NCBI GenBank assembly: GCA_016926765.1
Contig: JAFGNY010000127.1
Span: 1 to 13,137, forward strand
Source: Bacteroidales bacterium
GTDB taxonomy: Bacteria > Bacteroidota > Bacteroidia > Bacteroidales > FEN-979
DNA: 13,137 nucleotides
Direction of reading: 5' to 3'
Part shown: one piece after another, positions 1 through 7,007 of the stretch
Numbering within the stretch: position 1 is the stretch's first letter
Layout of the letters: each line of letters starts with the position of its first letter
Notes under the pieces: generated by a model
The model's input: the letters and a program-made list of their open reading frames with translations, nothing else
Database searches by the model: none
Told to the model about the DNA's origin: nothing
Translations under genes and position numbers: made by a program

Positions 1-374
1 ATCGAAAAGGTATTGGTTCCGCGGATGACAATGGCATAGACAGGTCCGGATGAAGTGATGATGGAAACCACAAAAGAGAGATTGGATTTCATTCCCGAGA
101 TGCCGGGTCCCCATGCCAACTGCCACTTTCCCTGGGTTGCCAGGGAGGTATCGCTTAAAAGGATCGTAATGGAATCACGGATGACGGATTCGGGTTGACC
201 GTCGGCCACATAGCTGATCGCCGACAACGTCATCATTGCCCCGGGGAGATCCATCTGTTCAAGTCCTAAAGGGGGCGTGACAGGGTTCTCTGTGGGATCC
301 TTCTTACAGGAGAATACTATCAGAAGGGTTAATGATAGCAATAGTATCATGGGTAGTATTGTGCTCGTCTTCAA
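1..374 (-). CDS. Secreted lipoprotein, class 3 lipase-like (partial; C-terminus beyond the window)
   Basis: This minus-strand reading frame stays open from its start to the left window edge, so only about 124 N-terminal residues are visible. It begins with a type II signal peptide: a hydrophobic stretch ending in FSCKKD, whose Cys would be lipidated, typical of Bacteroidota surface lipoproteins. After a Pro-rich linker the sequence reads SNLSFVVSIITSS, then YAIVIRGTN, which resembles the early strand and oxyanion region of class 3 lipases (FRGT-type motif). The catalytic GxSxG would lie outside the window, so the lipase call is tentative. Two starts are possible: TTG at 374 gives MKTSTILP before the hydrophobic core, supplying the usual Lys of a signal peptide, while ATG at 350 gives a core with no positive charge. 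I chose 374 for that reason. A TAnnTTTG box lies just upstream. Confidence 0.6.
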   Translation of the reverse strand, partial: MKTSTILPMILLLSLTLLIVFSCKKDPTENPVTPPLGLEQMDLPGAMMTLSAISYVADGQPESVIRDSITILLSDTSLATQGKWQLAWGPGISGMKSNLSFVVSIITSSGPVYAIVIRGTNTFS

Positions 375-398
375 AATTTCTTGATTTAGAATGAAATG

Positions 399-406
399 CA
401 AAGATA
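399..406 (-). promoter_or_regulatory. Candidate Bacteroidota -7 promoter box for the lipoprotein gene
   Basis: Read on the minus strand these bases are TATCTTTG, an exact match to the Bacteroidota -7 consensus TAnnTTTG. The box lies 24 bases upstream of the proposed TTG start and 48 upstream of the alternative ATG, in an AT-rich spacer. I could not find a convincing -33 TTTG at the usual distance, so the promoter call rests on the -7 box and its position only. Confidence 0.4.
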
Positions 407-463
407 AGTATATTTAGATTAATTATAAATTATAATGTATTGATGTTTGGTGTGTTTTTACGC

Positions 464-1225
464 TTACAATCCCAGGAAACGGATTGAAATCCCACACAAA
501 AGGATTGCCGCTCCGGCGACGGCATGCATATACCGTTCCACTTTTTTCATTGGAATAAATTGGAACCCGTATAAGGAAACCATCACGATCACAAGCATCG
601 TGGAAATAGTGACGAAACCGAAAATGGCCGCAATCCATACCACGCTTCCAATTGTTTCAGTGGCTGCCGGGTACATCAGGATGGGGATGAGTGGTTCACA
701 CGGTCCGAAAACGAAGATTGTAAACAGTATCCAGGGTGTCAGGTTCTTTTCCCCTTGCTGCTGATGTACATGCAGGTGCTCTTCATGATGGGTGTGAAGG
801 TGAGCATGTACCTCTCCGTCACTGTGTATGTGCGGGTGAGCATGAGGTTTATTCCTGATCGCTTTGCGGATGCCCCATACCATATACACGAATCCGAATC
901 CGATAAGAAACCATGCGGCGATCTCTCCCCGAAACGATTCGACATCCACCAGACTGTGAACAGCGATACCCAACCCGATTCCCAACAATCCAAGTCCGAC
1001 AGAACTCAGGATATGTCCTAGTCCGCAGGCCAGAGTGATCATAAAAGTGCGTACCATCGTCCAGTTCCGGGCTTTAGCCATGACGATGAACGGGATATAA
1101 TGGTCAGGGCCAAAGAGGGTATGGAAAAATCCGATTGAAACGGCTGTGACTGAAAGTACCAGGAGTTCCTGAGACATAGGAAAGGAGTTGAATATTGGGA
1201 GTAAATTTAAATATAAATTAGTCAT
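464..1225 (-). CDS. UreH/TauE-like membrane transporter with His-rich loop, probably for a transition metal
   Basis: A 253-residue integral membrane protein with about six hydrophobic segments (roughly residues 20-45, 60-88, 102-120, 165-187, 195-222 and 233-251). Helix 1 carries H35-TLFGPDH42, similar to the HxxxxDH signature of nickel/cobalt transporters of the NiCoT/RcnA/UreH group. A second motif, FGPCEPLIP (residues 173-181), starts the second half. Between them, residues 128-154 form a loop with 12 histidines, a typical metal-binding insert. Related proteins are often labelled UreH-domain or sulfite exporter TauE/SafE proteins. With a [NiFe] hydrogenase nearby, nickel is the most plausible substrate, but direction and metal are inference. 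The start could instead be Met17 (ATG at 1177), which would remove a hydrophobic leader; neither start has a Shine-Dalgarno sequence. It is divergent from the gene at 1313. Confidence 0.75.
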   Translation of the reverse strand: MTNLYLNLLPIFNSFPMSQELLVLSVTAVSIGFFHTLFGPDHYIPFIVMAKARNWTMVRTFMITLACGLGHILSSVGLGLLGIGLGIAVHSLVDVESFRGEIAAWFLIGFGFVYMVWGIRKAIRNKPHAHPHIHSDGEVHAHLHTHHEEHLHVHQQQGEKNLTPWILFTIFVFGPCEPLIPILMYPAATETIGSVVWIAAIFGFVTISTMLVIVMVSLYGFQFIPMKKVERYMHAVAGAAILLCGISIRFLGL

Positions 1226-1268
1226 TCAGCTCTCTTTTATCCTTTTTATAGAGTAAAAACGATAGGTA

Positions 1269-1294
1269 TTGTTAATAAATAAACAGTAACTTTA
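1269..1294 (+). promoter_or_regulatory. Weak candidate promoter for the membrane protein / [FeFe] hydrogenase unit
   Basis: The 87-base divergent spacer holds TTG at 1269-1271 and TAACTTTA at 1287-1294. The latter matches TAnnTTTG at seven of eight positions and ends 18 bases before the ATG at 1313. The 15-base spacing between the two elements is shorter than usual for Bacteroidota promoters, so this is only a candidate. No other regulatory motif or inverted repeat was apparent in the spacer. Confidence 0.25.
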
Positions 1295-1312
1295 CACACG
1301 TATTTCACCTAT

Positions 1313-1717
1313 ATGAGACCGGTACCTTACAAGACACTTCTTCAGGTATTGCTCCTGTTGATCGCTTTCCATTCGATTTGTTACGGAATCGGATTGATCC
1401 TTTTTCCTCCGGCTTTTTTCGCCTTGTTCGGTTTTAACCTGCCCCAGACATTTTTTGCTGACCAGGGAGGATTATTTCATATCCTGATCAGTTCAGTCTA
1501 TATCCTGGCTGCCATTGACCTTCCCCGCGCTGGCAAGCTGATTGCCGTCACCTGCCTGGTAAAGTTCTCAGCATTCCTTTTCCTTATGGCCTGGTATATT
1601 TTCGGCATTTCACTCTGGATCATCCTTATATCAGCCATCCTTGATCTGCTGATGGGTCTTCTGGTCCTGTGGCTTTTCACGAGATATCGTCGTTCCCTGC
1701 GTCAACTTTCCGTATGA
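1313..1717 (+). CDS. Small four-helix membrane protein of unknown function
   Basis: A 134-residue, very hydrophobic protein with four predicted membrane segments (about residues 9-38, 52-70, 73-97 and 100-123) and a basic C-terminal tail, FTRYRRSLRQLSV, which suggests a cytoplasmic C-terminus. I do not recognise the family with certainty; size and topology recall DoxX-like or DUF4345-like four-helix proteins, which often sit beside SDR dehydrogenases. A conspicuous FGFNLPQTFFADQGGLF segment (residues 39-55) lies between helices 1 and 2. Its TGA stop overlaps the ATG of the next gene (ATGA at 1714-1717), so the two are probably translationally coupled. No heme, quinone or metal motif is evident, and a role as membrane partner of the downstream hydrogenase fusion is conjecture. 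Confidence 0.75.
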   Translation: MRPVPYKTLLQVLLLLIAFHSICYGIGLILFPPAFFALFGFNLPQTFFADQGGLFHILISSVYILAAIDLPRAGKLIAVTCLVKFSAFLFLMAWYIFGISLWIILISAILDLLMGLLVLWLFTRYRRSLRQLSV

Positions 1718-4700
1718 CTACGCTCCTACCCACTATCGTTCTTACCGGTGCGTCCGGATTCATCGGAAGGTATTTCCTGGCACAGATGAGCGATCAATAT
1801 AGCATCATTGCCATCGCCCGACGCTCGGAAGGAGAAGCCAACGTCCCACAGAACAAAAATATTCATTGGATTCAATGGGACATTGGCAATGAGAACCAAC
1901 TGGACACTGTGCTGCAAAAAATCATCCGGTTAGGGGGCGCCGATTTTCTGATCCACCTTGCCGCCTTTTACGATTTCAATTATACCGACGATGTGGCATA
2001 TACCCGTACCAACATCGAAGGGACCCGCAATGTGATCGAGCTGGCCCGGCAGTTGAAAATCAAACGGTTCATTTTCGCATCTTCACTGGCAGCTTGCCGT
2101 TTTCCACTTCCAGGGATGTCTATCAATGAACAAACCACGGTAGATGCGGAGTACGCCTATGCCCGGACGAAACGGACCGGGGAGGAGATGGTGAGAGCCT
2201 TTAGTCAGGACGTTGCCTGCACAGTAATCCGGTTTGCAGCGGTATTCAGCGACTGGTGCGAGTATCCCCCACTCTATAAGTTCCTGGAAACATGGCTTTC
2301 CAGAAAATACGATTCCCGTATCCTAGGCGGGAAAGGGGAATCTGCCATCCCATACATCCATATCCAGGACCTTCTTCACCTTTTTCAGGTCATCCTGCAA
2401 AAAAGCCATCTGCTTCCTCCCTTCGACATTTATGCCGCCAGCCCCGACGGCAGCACTTGCCATAGGGAACTATTTGAACTGGCTACCCATCACTATTTCG
2501 GTAAAGTGATCAAACCCATCCATATTCCTCGTTTGATTGCTTATCCGGGAATTATCCTGAGGGATTTCCTGGGCCATTTGCATGTAACCCCGCCGCCCTT
2601 TGAAAAACTTTGGATGCTTAACTATGTGGATCTCAAGCTGGATACCGACGCTTCCTACACAAGAAAGACCCTGGAGTGGGAACCTTCAGCACGCTATCAT
2701 ATCAGAAGAAGATTGCTTTTTCTGCTGGCGAAGATGAAAAGCAATCCCTATGAGTGGAAAGCCCGCAACGAAGAGGCGTTGAAACACATCTCCATCCGGA
2801 CCAATTTACTCATCTATGAATATATGATGTCAGGGAAGGAGAAAGTGCTTCAGAAACTCGCAGCAGAAATCTCCTCCCCGGTACGCTCCGATTCTTTGCA
2901 GGGATACCAGCAGATTCCGGTATATGAACTGGCCCTGTTGTTGTCTATGCTCTATAATGTATTGGCATCCAGCGTCTTGAATATGGACAGAGGATTGGTG
3001 ATCAATCACATGGATGATGTCGCCTCGGCACGGTTTGAAGAAGGTTTCTCCGCTGAAGAGATCATTTTGCTTCTCAATATGATGAAAGAGGCGATTGCCC
3101 TTCACCTCCAGGAGAGTTCCGGCGTCAGGATCACCCGCCAGGAGATCCATGATCACATCGGGATCACCATCCAGATGGCTCAGGATGAACTGGAAGAACG
3201 GTTCGAAACGCTTTCAAGGAAACAGCCGGGAGAACCGGATGCCCGCAAGATCACCTTCACTATCGATGGGATACAGTACAGGGCAGATCCTGAGACATCT
3301 ATCCTCGAAGCCGCACGGCAGCATGGATTGCATATCCCAACCCTTTGCTACCACAAGGATCTCCGGATTGCAGGAAACTGCAGGATCTGTCTGGTGGAAT
3401 TGGAGGGGCAGCGTGACCTGGTGGCATCCTGTGCCACACCGGTGCAGGAAGGAATGGTGATCCATTCAAACAGCATGAAAGTTCGGACAGCCCGGAAGCA
3501 TATGATCGAACTGCTTCTCTCTGAGCACCATGCTGATTGCACCAACTGTTATAAGAATGGAAAATGTGAGTTGCAGAACCTGGCTTCAGAGTTCAAACTC
3601 ATCAACCCGGTGTTTGATCCGCTGATTACCTCTCCGCATCGCCATCTGGACGACCTCTCACCCTCCATTGTAAAAGACGACGGAAAATGTATCCGATGCC
3701 AGCGTTGTGTCAGATCCTGTGCCGGCATCCAGGGGGTCAGTGCGATTTGGGCATCGCATAAAGGAAGCCGGATGAAGATTTCTACTTTTCAGGGAAGACC
3801 ACTCGCCCAGGTCTTCTGTACGGGATGCGGACAGTGCATTGATCGCTGTCCGACCGGTGCGCTGGTGGAAAAGAACTGCATCGAAGAGGTCTGGAGCGCT
3901 ATCTGGGATACGCAAAAGCATGTTCTGGTTCAAACCGCTCCGGCCGTTCGTGTTGCGATTGGAGAAGACCTTGGTATCGAACCCGGGCACCGGGTGACAG
4001 GTAAACTGGTGTCAGCGCTTCGCCGTCTGGGATTCGATTCTGTTCTGGATACCGCTTTCTCAGCCGATGTCACCACCCTGGAGGAAGGATCGGAGTTGCT
4101 GGAACGCTTCAGGAACAAGTACAAATTTGAAATTCCTGGTATACGGATCCCCATGATGACCTCCTGCTCTCCTGCATGGATCAAGTATGTTGAACATGGT
4201 TTCCCGCACCTGCTGGACCACCTGAGCACCTGCAAATCCCCGCAGCAGATCTTCGGGGTACTCGCCAAGACCTATTACGCTGAGAAAAAGCAGATCAATC
4301 CATCCCGGATTGTCACTGTATCCGTCATGCCCTGTACGGCAAAGAAATTTGAAGCCGAGCGTCCGGAGATGCACGGAAGCGGGTTCAGAGATGTGGATTA
4401 TGTTCTGACTACCAGGGAACTTGCTATCATGATCAACCAGGCCGGAATCGACTTCCGCTCACTGCCCAACGATCACTATGACAGCCTTATGGGTTATGCT
4501 TCGGGTGCAGGGGTTATTTACGGGGCAACGGGGGGAGTTGCCGAGTCGGTCATCCGCACGATCTATCCCAAACTGACCGGCCGGGATGTCCCTTTCGACA
4601 ACCTGATCGTCCGGCCTCTTCGTGGAATGGACGGGGTGAGATCCTTCTCTCTTAGGATCGATGATCCGCTGCCGCAATGGGATTTCATGGCCGGACGCGA

Positions 4701-5028
4701 AATACGCGTCGCAATCGTTCACGGACTGATCCATGCGAAGAAGCTGCTTCAGGAAATCGATCAGGGAGAATCTCCCTATCATTTCATTGAAGTGATGGCT
4801 TGTCCGGGTGGCTGTCTTGGGGGTGGAGGCCAGCCTATCCCAACCGATGCCGGGATCCGGCTCAAACGGATTCAGGCGATCTACGCTGAAGAGATCGGTA
4901 TGGAAATCAGGAAAGCCCACGAAAATCCGGAAGTACTACAGGTATATCATTCCTATCTGGAATATCCGATGAGTCCGCATGCCCTCGACCTGCTGCATAC
5001 CAGTTATACTGAAAGAAATGCTTATTGA
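1714..5028 (+). CDS. hydA: Three-part fusion: NAD(P)-binding SDR/epimerase domain, RsbRD_N-like helical domain, [FeFe] hydrogenase (CpI/HndD-type)
   Basis: A 1104-residue protein. Residues 1-330 are an extended SDR: Rossmann motif GASGFIG (G12, G15, G18), Ser123/Ser124 and catalytic-type Tyr149-x3-Lys153. Residues about 341-500 are all-helical and Cys-free, with ARFEEGFSAEE resembling RsbRD_N sensor domains. From 512 on is a complete [FeFe] hydrogenase: a [2Fe-2S] domain (C545, C556, C559, C573), a His-Cys [4Fe-4S] site (H605, C609, C612, C618), two [4Fe-4S] sites (C659/662/665/669 and C702/705/708/712), then the H-cluster motifs TSCSPAW (C818), MPCTAKKFE (C874) and EVMACPGGCLGGGGQP (C1030, C1034), and a small-subunit-like tail. 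It would be a cytoplasmic enzyme making or using H2. The start at 1714 gives the ATGA overlap with the upstream gene and puts the Rossmann motif at the N-terminus; a longer start at 1669 would overlap that gene by 49 bases. No HydB, HydC or HydEFG maturase gene is in the window. Confidence 0.92.
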   Translation: MTTLLPTIVLTGASGFIGRYFLAQMSDQYSIIAIARRSEGEANVPQNKNIHWIQWDIGNENQLDTVLQKIIRLGGADFLIHLAAFYDFNYTDDVAYTRTNIEGTRNVIELARQLKIKRFIFASSLAACRFPLPGMSINEQTTVDAEYAYARTKRTGEEMVRAFSQDVACTVIRFAAVFSDWCEYPPLYKFLETWLSRKYDSRILGGKGESAIPYIHIQDLLHLFQVILQKSHLLPPFDIYAASPDGSTCHRELFELATHHYFGKVIKPIHIPRLIAYPGIILRDFLGHLHVTPPPFEKLWMLNYVDLKLDTDASYTRKTLEWEPSARYHIRRRLLFLLAKMKSNPYEWKARNEEALKHISIRTNLLIYEYMMSGKEKVLQKLAAEISSPVRSDSLQGYQQIPVYELALLLSMLYNVLASSVLNMDRGLVINHMDDVASARFEEGFSAEEIILLLNMMKEAIALHLQESSGVRITRQEIHDHIGITIQMAQDELEERFETLSRKQPGEPDARKITFTIDGIQYRADPETSILEAARQHGLHIPTLCYHKDLRIAGNCRICLVELEGQRDLVASCATPVQEGMVIHSNSMKVRTARKHMIELLLSEHHADCTNCYKNGKCELQNLASEFKLINPVFDPLITSPHRHLDDLSPSIVKDDGKCIRCQRCVRSCAGIQGVSAIWASHKGSRMKISTFQGRPLAQVFCTGCGQCIDRCPTGALVEKNCIEEVWSAIWDTQKHVLVQTAPAVRVAIGEDLGIEPGHRVTGKLVSALRRLGFDSVLDTAFSADVTTLEEGSELLERFRNKYKFEIPGIRIPMMTSCSPAWIKYVEHGFPHLLDHLSTCKSPQQIFGVLAKTYYAEKKQINPSRIVTVSVMPCTAKKFEAERPEMHGSGFRDVDYVLTTRELAIMINQAGIDFRSLPNDHYDSLMGYASGAGVIYGATGGVAESVIRTIYPKLTGRDVPFDNLIVRPLRGMDGVRSFSLRIDDPLPQWDFMAGREIRVAIVHGLIHAKKLLQEIDQGESPYHFIEVMACPGGCLGGGGQPIPTDAGIRLKRIQAIYAEEIGMEIRKAHENPEVLQVYHSYLEYPMSPHALDLLHTSYTERNAY

Positions 5029-5069
5029 GCGATTAGCAAAAAATATCTGTACTATCCGGCATCCTAAAC

Positions 5070-5543
5070 CTATTCAATCGTTTTCAGGAATTCCCTGACC
5101 TCTTGCAGGATCTCGGGGAATTTTTCCCGGATCGGGGGGCTGAAATCGACGCTGAATTCGAGATCTTCGACGATCTCGATCGCGAGGATGGTGATCTTGT
5201 CAGGCATATTCATCTGCAGGGTTTTACCCAGTTTCAGTGCGTTCAGGAAGTTGATATCGTGCAGGTTGGTGAGGTGCAGTGTTTCGTCGAAATTCTCCGG
5301 AGTAAGGTGGTAAATGGTGCCGGGAACGCCGCCGCGCGTTTTGATGGCATCGATGAAGATCACCCCCTGGTAACCGTTTATCATTTCAAGAATTTCCAGT
5401 CCGCCTACTGTGGCTGTTTGAAAAGCAAAAAGAGAAGGCAAAGTCTCCTTCTCTAGTTGCTGCACAATCCGTGGTCCGATTCCATCATCTGTGAGGATGT
5501 CGTTTCCTATACCCAGGACCAAAACCCTTTGTGTTAACGACAT
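5070..5543 (-). CDS. [NiFe] hydrogenase maturation protease (HycI/HybD family)
   Basis: A 157-residue protein of the usual length for the family of nickel-dependent endopeptidases that cut the C-terminal extension from a hydrogenase large subunit after nickel insertion. It opens with VLGIGNDILTDDGIG, the family signature. By comparison with E. coli HybD, Asp20, Asp65 (FIDAI) and His95 (LHDINF) occupy the positions of the nickel-binding E16, D62 and H93; Asp in place of the first Glu is a conservative change. It begins on the base next to the stop of the large-subunit gene and is the last gene of the operon, so its substrate is almost certainly the adjacent MvhA-like protein. Its 3' end faces the stop of the [FeFe] hydrogenase gene across 41 bases, in which I see no clear terminator hairpin. 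Confidence 0.93.
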   Translation of the reverse strand: MSLTQRVLVLGIGNDILTDDGIGPRIVQQLEKETLPSLFAFQTATVGGLEILEMINGYQGVIFIDAIKTRGGVPGTIYHLTPENFDETLHLTNLHDINFLNALKLGKTLQMNMPDKITILAIEIVEDLEFSVDFSPPIREKFPEILQEVREFLKTIE

Positions 5544-7007
5544 CTAAGATCGTTTGATTGTGCGGATTGTTTTTCCTTTGGTGTCCTTCAATACCAGTTC
5601 CATTCGCATCTGTCCCGGAAGTGAATGGGTGGCACACGAGAAACAGGGATCGTAGGCACGAAAGGCCATTTCAATCATGTTCAGGATCCCTTCGGTGACT
5701 TCAGTATCCTTCTTGATCAACCCTTCGGCCGCCTTTTTGATCGACATGCAGATCGGGGCATTGTTATTGGTAGTCCCCACGATGATGTTGACTTTGGTCA
5801 CTATGCCCTTTTCATCTGTCCAGTAATGATGTGTCAGAGTCCCCCGCTGCGCTTCAACGATACCTACGCCTTCGGAAGGAACGTTGTCAAGGGGAGCACG
5901 CAGTTCCTTCCCTGTGATATCCGGGTCTCTGGCAAGTTCCAGACTCCGTTCAGCCGAATAGATCAGCTCGATCAGACGGGCCCAGTGCATCGCAAGGGTA
6001 TTGTGAACCGGTTTGCCTCCCAGGGTCTTGTACATGATTTCATATTCCTCCTGGGCAATTGGTGTGGCCATCCCGTCTGCCGCATTGAGTCTTCCCAGAG
6101 GCGTGGCATGGTATACACCTGAATCCTGTCCTTCCACGAATCCTGTCCATCCTTTAGCTTTAATGTACGGAAACTTGAGGTAGCTCCATGGCTCCACATG
6201 CTCTGCAATGAAGTTCAGGTATTCGTTAGGACCATATTTGCAGATCTCATTCCCCTCGGTATCGACGACGCGTACTTTCCCATCATAGAAATTGACATGG
6301 TTGTTCGCATCCACCAATCCCATAGAGTGAATTTTCAAGGCATAGGGACCATTGAGGATAATATCCAGATAGGTCTGATTGCCCAGCACCACATCCTTGA
6401 AAAGGTTCATGCTGAACTTGCTGAACTCAACAAATCCTTCTGCTTTCTTGACGATATCGTCACGTTCATCGGATGTAAGGCCTTTTCTGACTCCTCCCGG
6501 AATATTCATCACCACATGGGTTTGGTGTCCCCCCAGCAAAGCCTGGATCTCCTGGGCAATACGACGTTGCTTGATCACTTCAGTCCCGATAGGGACTCCC
6601 ACTTTTTCGATTACTCCGATAATGTTCCTCAGGGCAGGGTCGGCCGTTGGCCCAACTACGAAATCGGGAGCAGCCAAGGCGTAGAAATGGGCAATATGGC
6701 TGTGGACGAAATGGGCCATATAGAATAATTCACGAAGTTTTTTTGCCGTTGGCGGTGGTTCGACTCCGTAAACCGCGTCGGCAGCTTTTCCACTGGCCAT
6801 GTGATGGCAACCGGGACAAACTCCGCAAATTTTCGTCACGATCTGTGAGAGTTCTTCGACGGGGCGTCCGACACAAAATTGTTCGAATCCCCGCAACTCA
6901 GGAACCTGAAAATAGACATTCTCTACCCCGCCGTCGTCCTTCAGGAAAATCTCAATCTTCCCGTGACCTTCCAGTCTTGTAATGGGATCAATGGTTATCC
7001 GTTTCAT
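5544..7007 (-). CDS. mvhA: MvhA-like [NiFe] hydrogenase large subunit (group 3c type)
   Basis: A 487-residue catalytic subunit carrying the NiFe(CN)2CO site that splits or forms H2. The N-terminal RLEGHG motif (11-16) is followed by ICGVCPGCHH (C61, C64), and the C-terminal motif is DPCFSCATH (C455, C458, H461). These give the four nickel-binding cysteines. About 26 residues follow H461, consistent with removal of a C-terminal peptide by the protease encoded next. No motif specific to F420-reducing or Hox-type enzymes was looked for by search; assignment to the MvhA/group 3c family rests on the neighbouring MvhG and MvhD. Its ATG overlaps the stop of mvhG by four bases (ATGA). A GGAGGG sequence seven bases upstream is the only good Shine-Dalgarno-like site in the operon. 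Confidence 0.95.
   Translation of the reverse strand: MKRITIDPITRLEGHGKIEIFLKDDGGVENVYFQVPELRGFEQFCVGRPVEELSQIVTKICGVCPGCHHMASGKAADAVYGVEPPPTAKKLRELFYMAHFVHSHIAHFYALAAPDFVVGPTADPALRNIIGVIEKVGVPIGTEVIKQRRIAQEIQALLGGHQTHVVMNIPGGVRKGLTSDERDDIVKKAEGFVEFSKFSMNLFKDVVLGNQTYLDIILNGPYALKIHSMGLVDANNHVNFYDGKVRVVDTEGNEICKYGPNEYLNFIAEHVEPWSYLKFPYIKAKGWTGFVEGQDSGVYHATPLGRLNAADGMATPIAQEEYEIMYKTLGGKPVHNTLAMHWARLIELIYSAERSLELARDPDITGKELRAPLDNVPSEGVGIVEAQRGTLTHHYWTDEKGIVTKVNIIVGTTNNNAPICMSIKKAAEGLIKKDTEVTEGILNMIEMAFRAYDPCFSCATHSLPGQMRMELVLKDTKGKTIRTIKRS

Noticed and set aside
764..844. Tandem DNA repeat (recurring cat/gtg-rich triplets)
   Set aside because: It is explained by the His-rich coding loop of the transporter; the units are irregular and not a true tandem array.
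447..1021. Plus-strand open frames opposite the transporter gene
   Set aside because: The minus-strand frame has six hydrophobic segments and metal motifs; the plus-strand frames are complements of its His-rich and membrane codons.
1669..1713. A 15-residue longer N-terminus for the [FeFe] hydrogenase fusion, starting at ATG 1669
   Set aside because: It would overlap the preceding gene by 49 bases and add residues before the Rossmann strand; the start at 1714 gives the common ATGA coupling.
2734..5028. A separate hydrogenase gene starting at internal Met341 instead of a fusion
   Set aside because: The frame is continuous from the SDR, there is no stop or ribosome-binding site before ATG 2734, and the linker is protein-like.
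5029..5069. A bidirectional terminator between the convergent hydrogenase genes
   Set aside because: No inverted repeat with a useful stem followed by a T-run is apparent on either strand.
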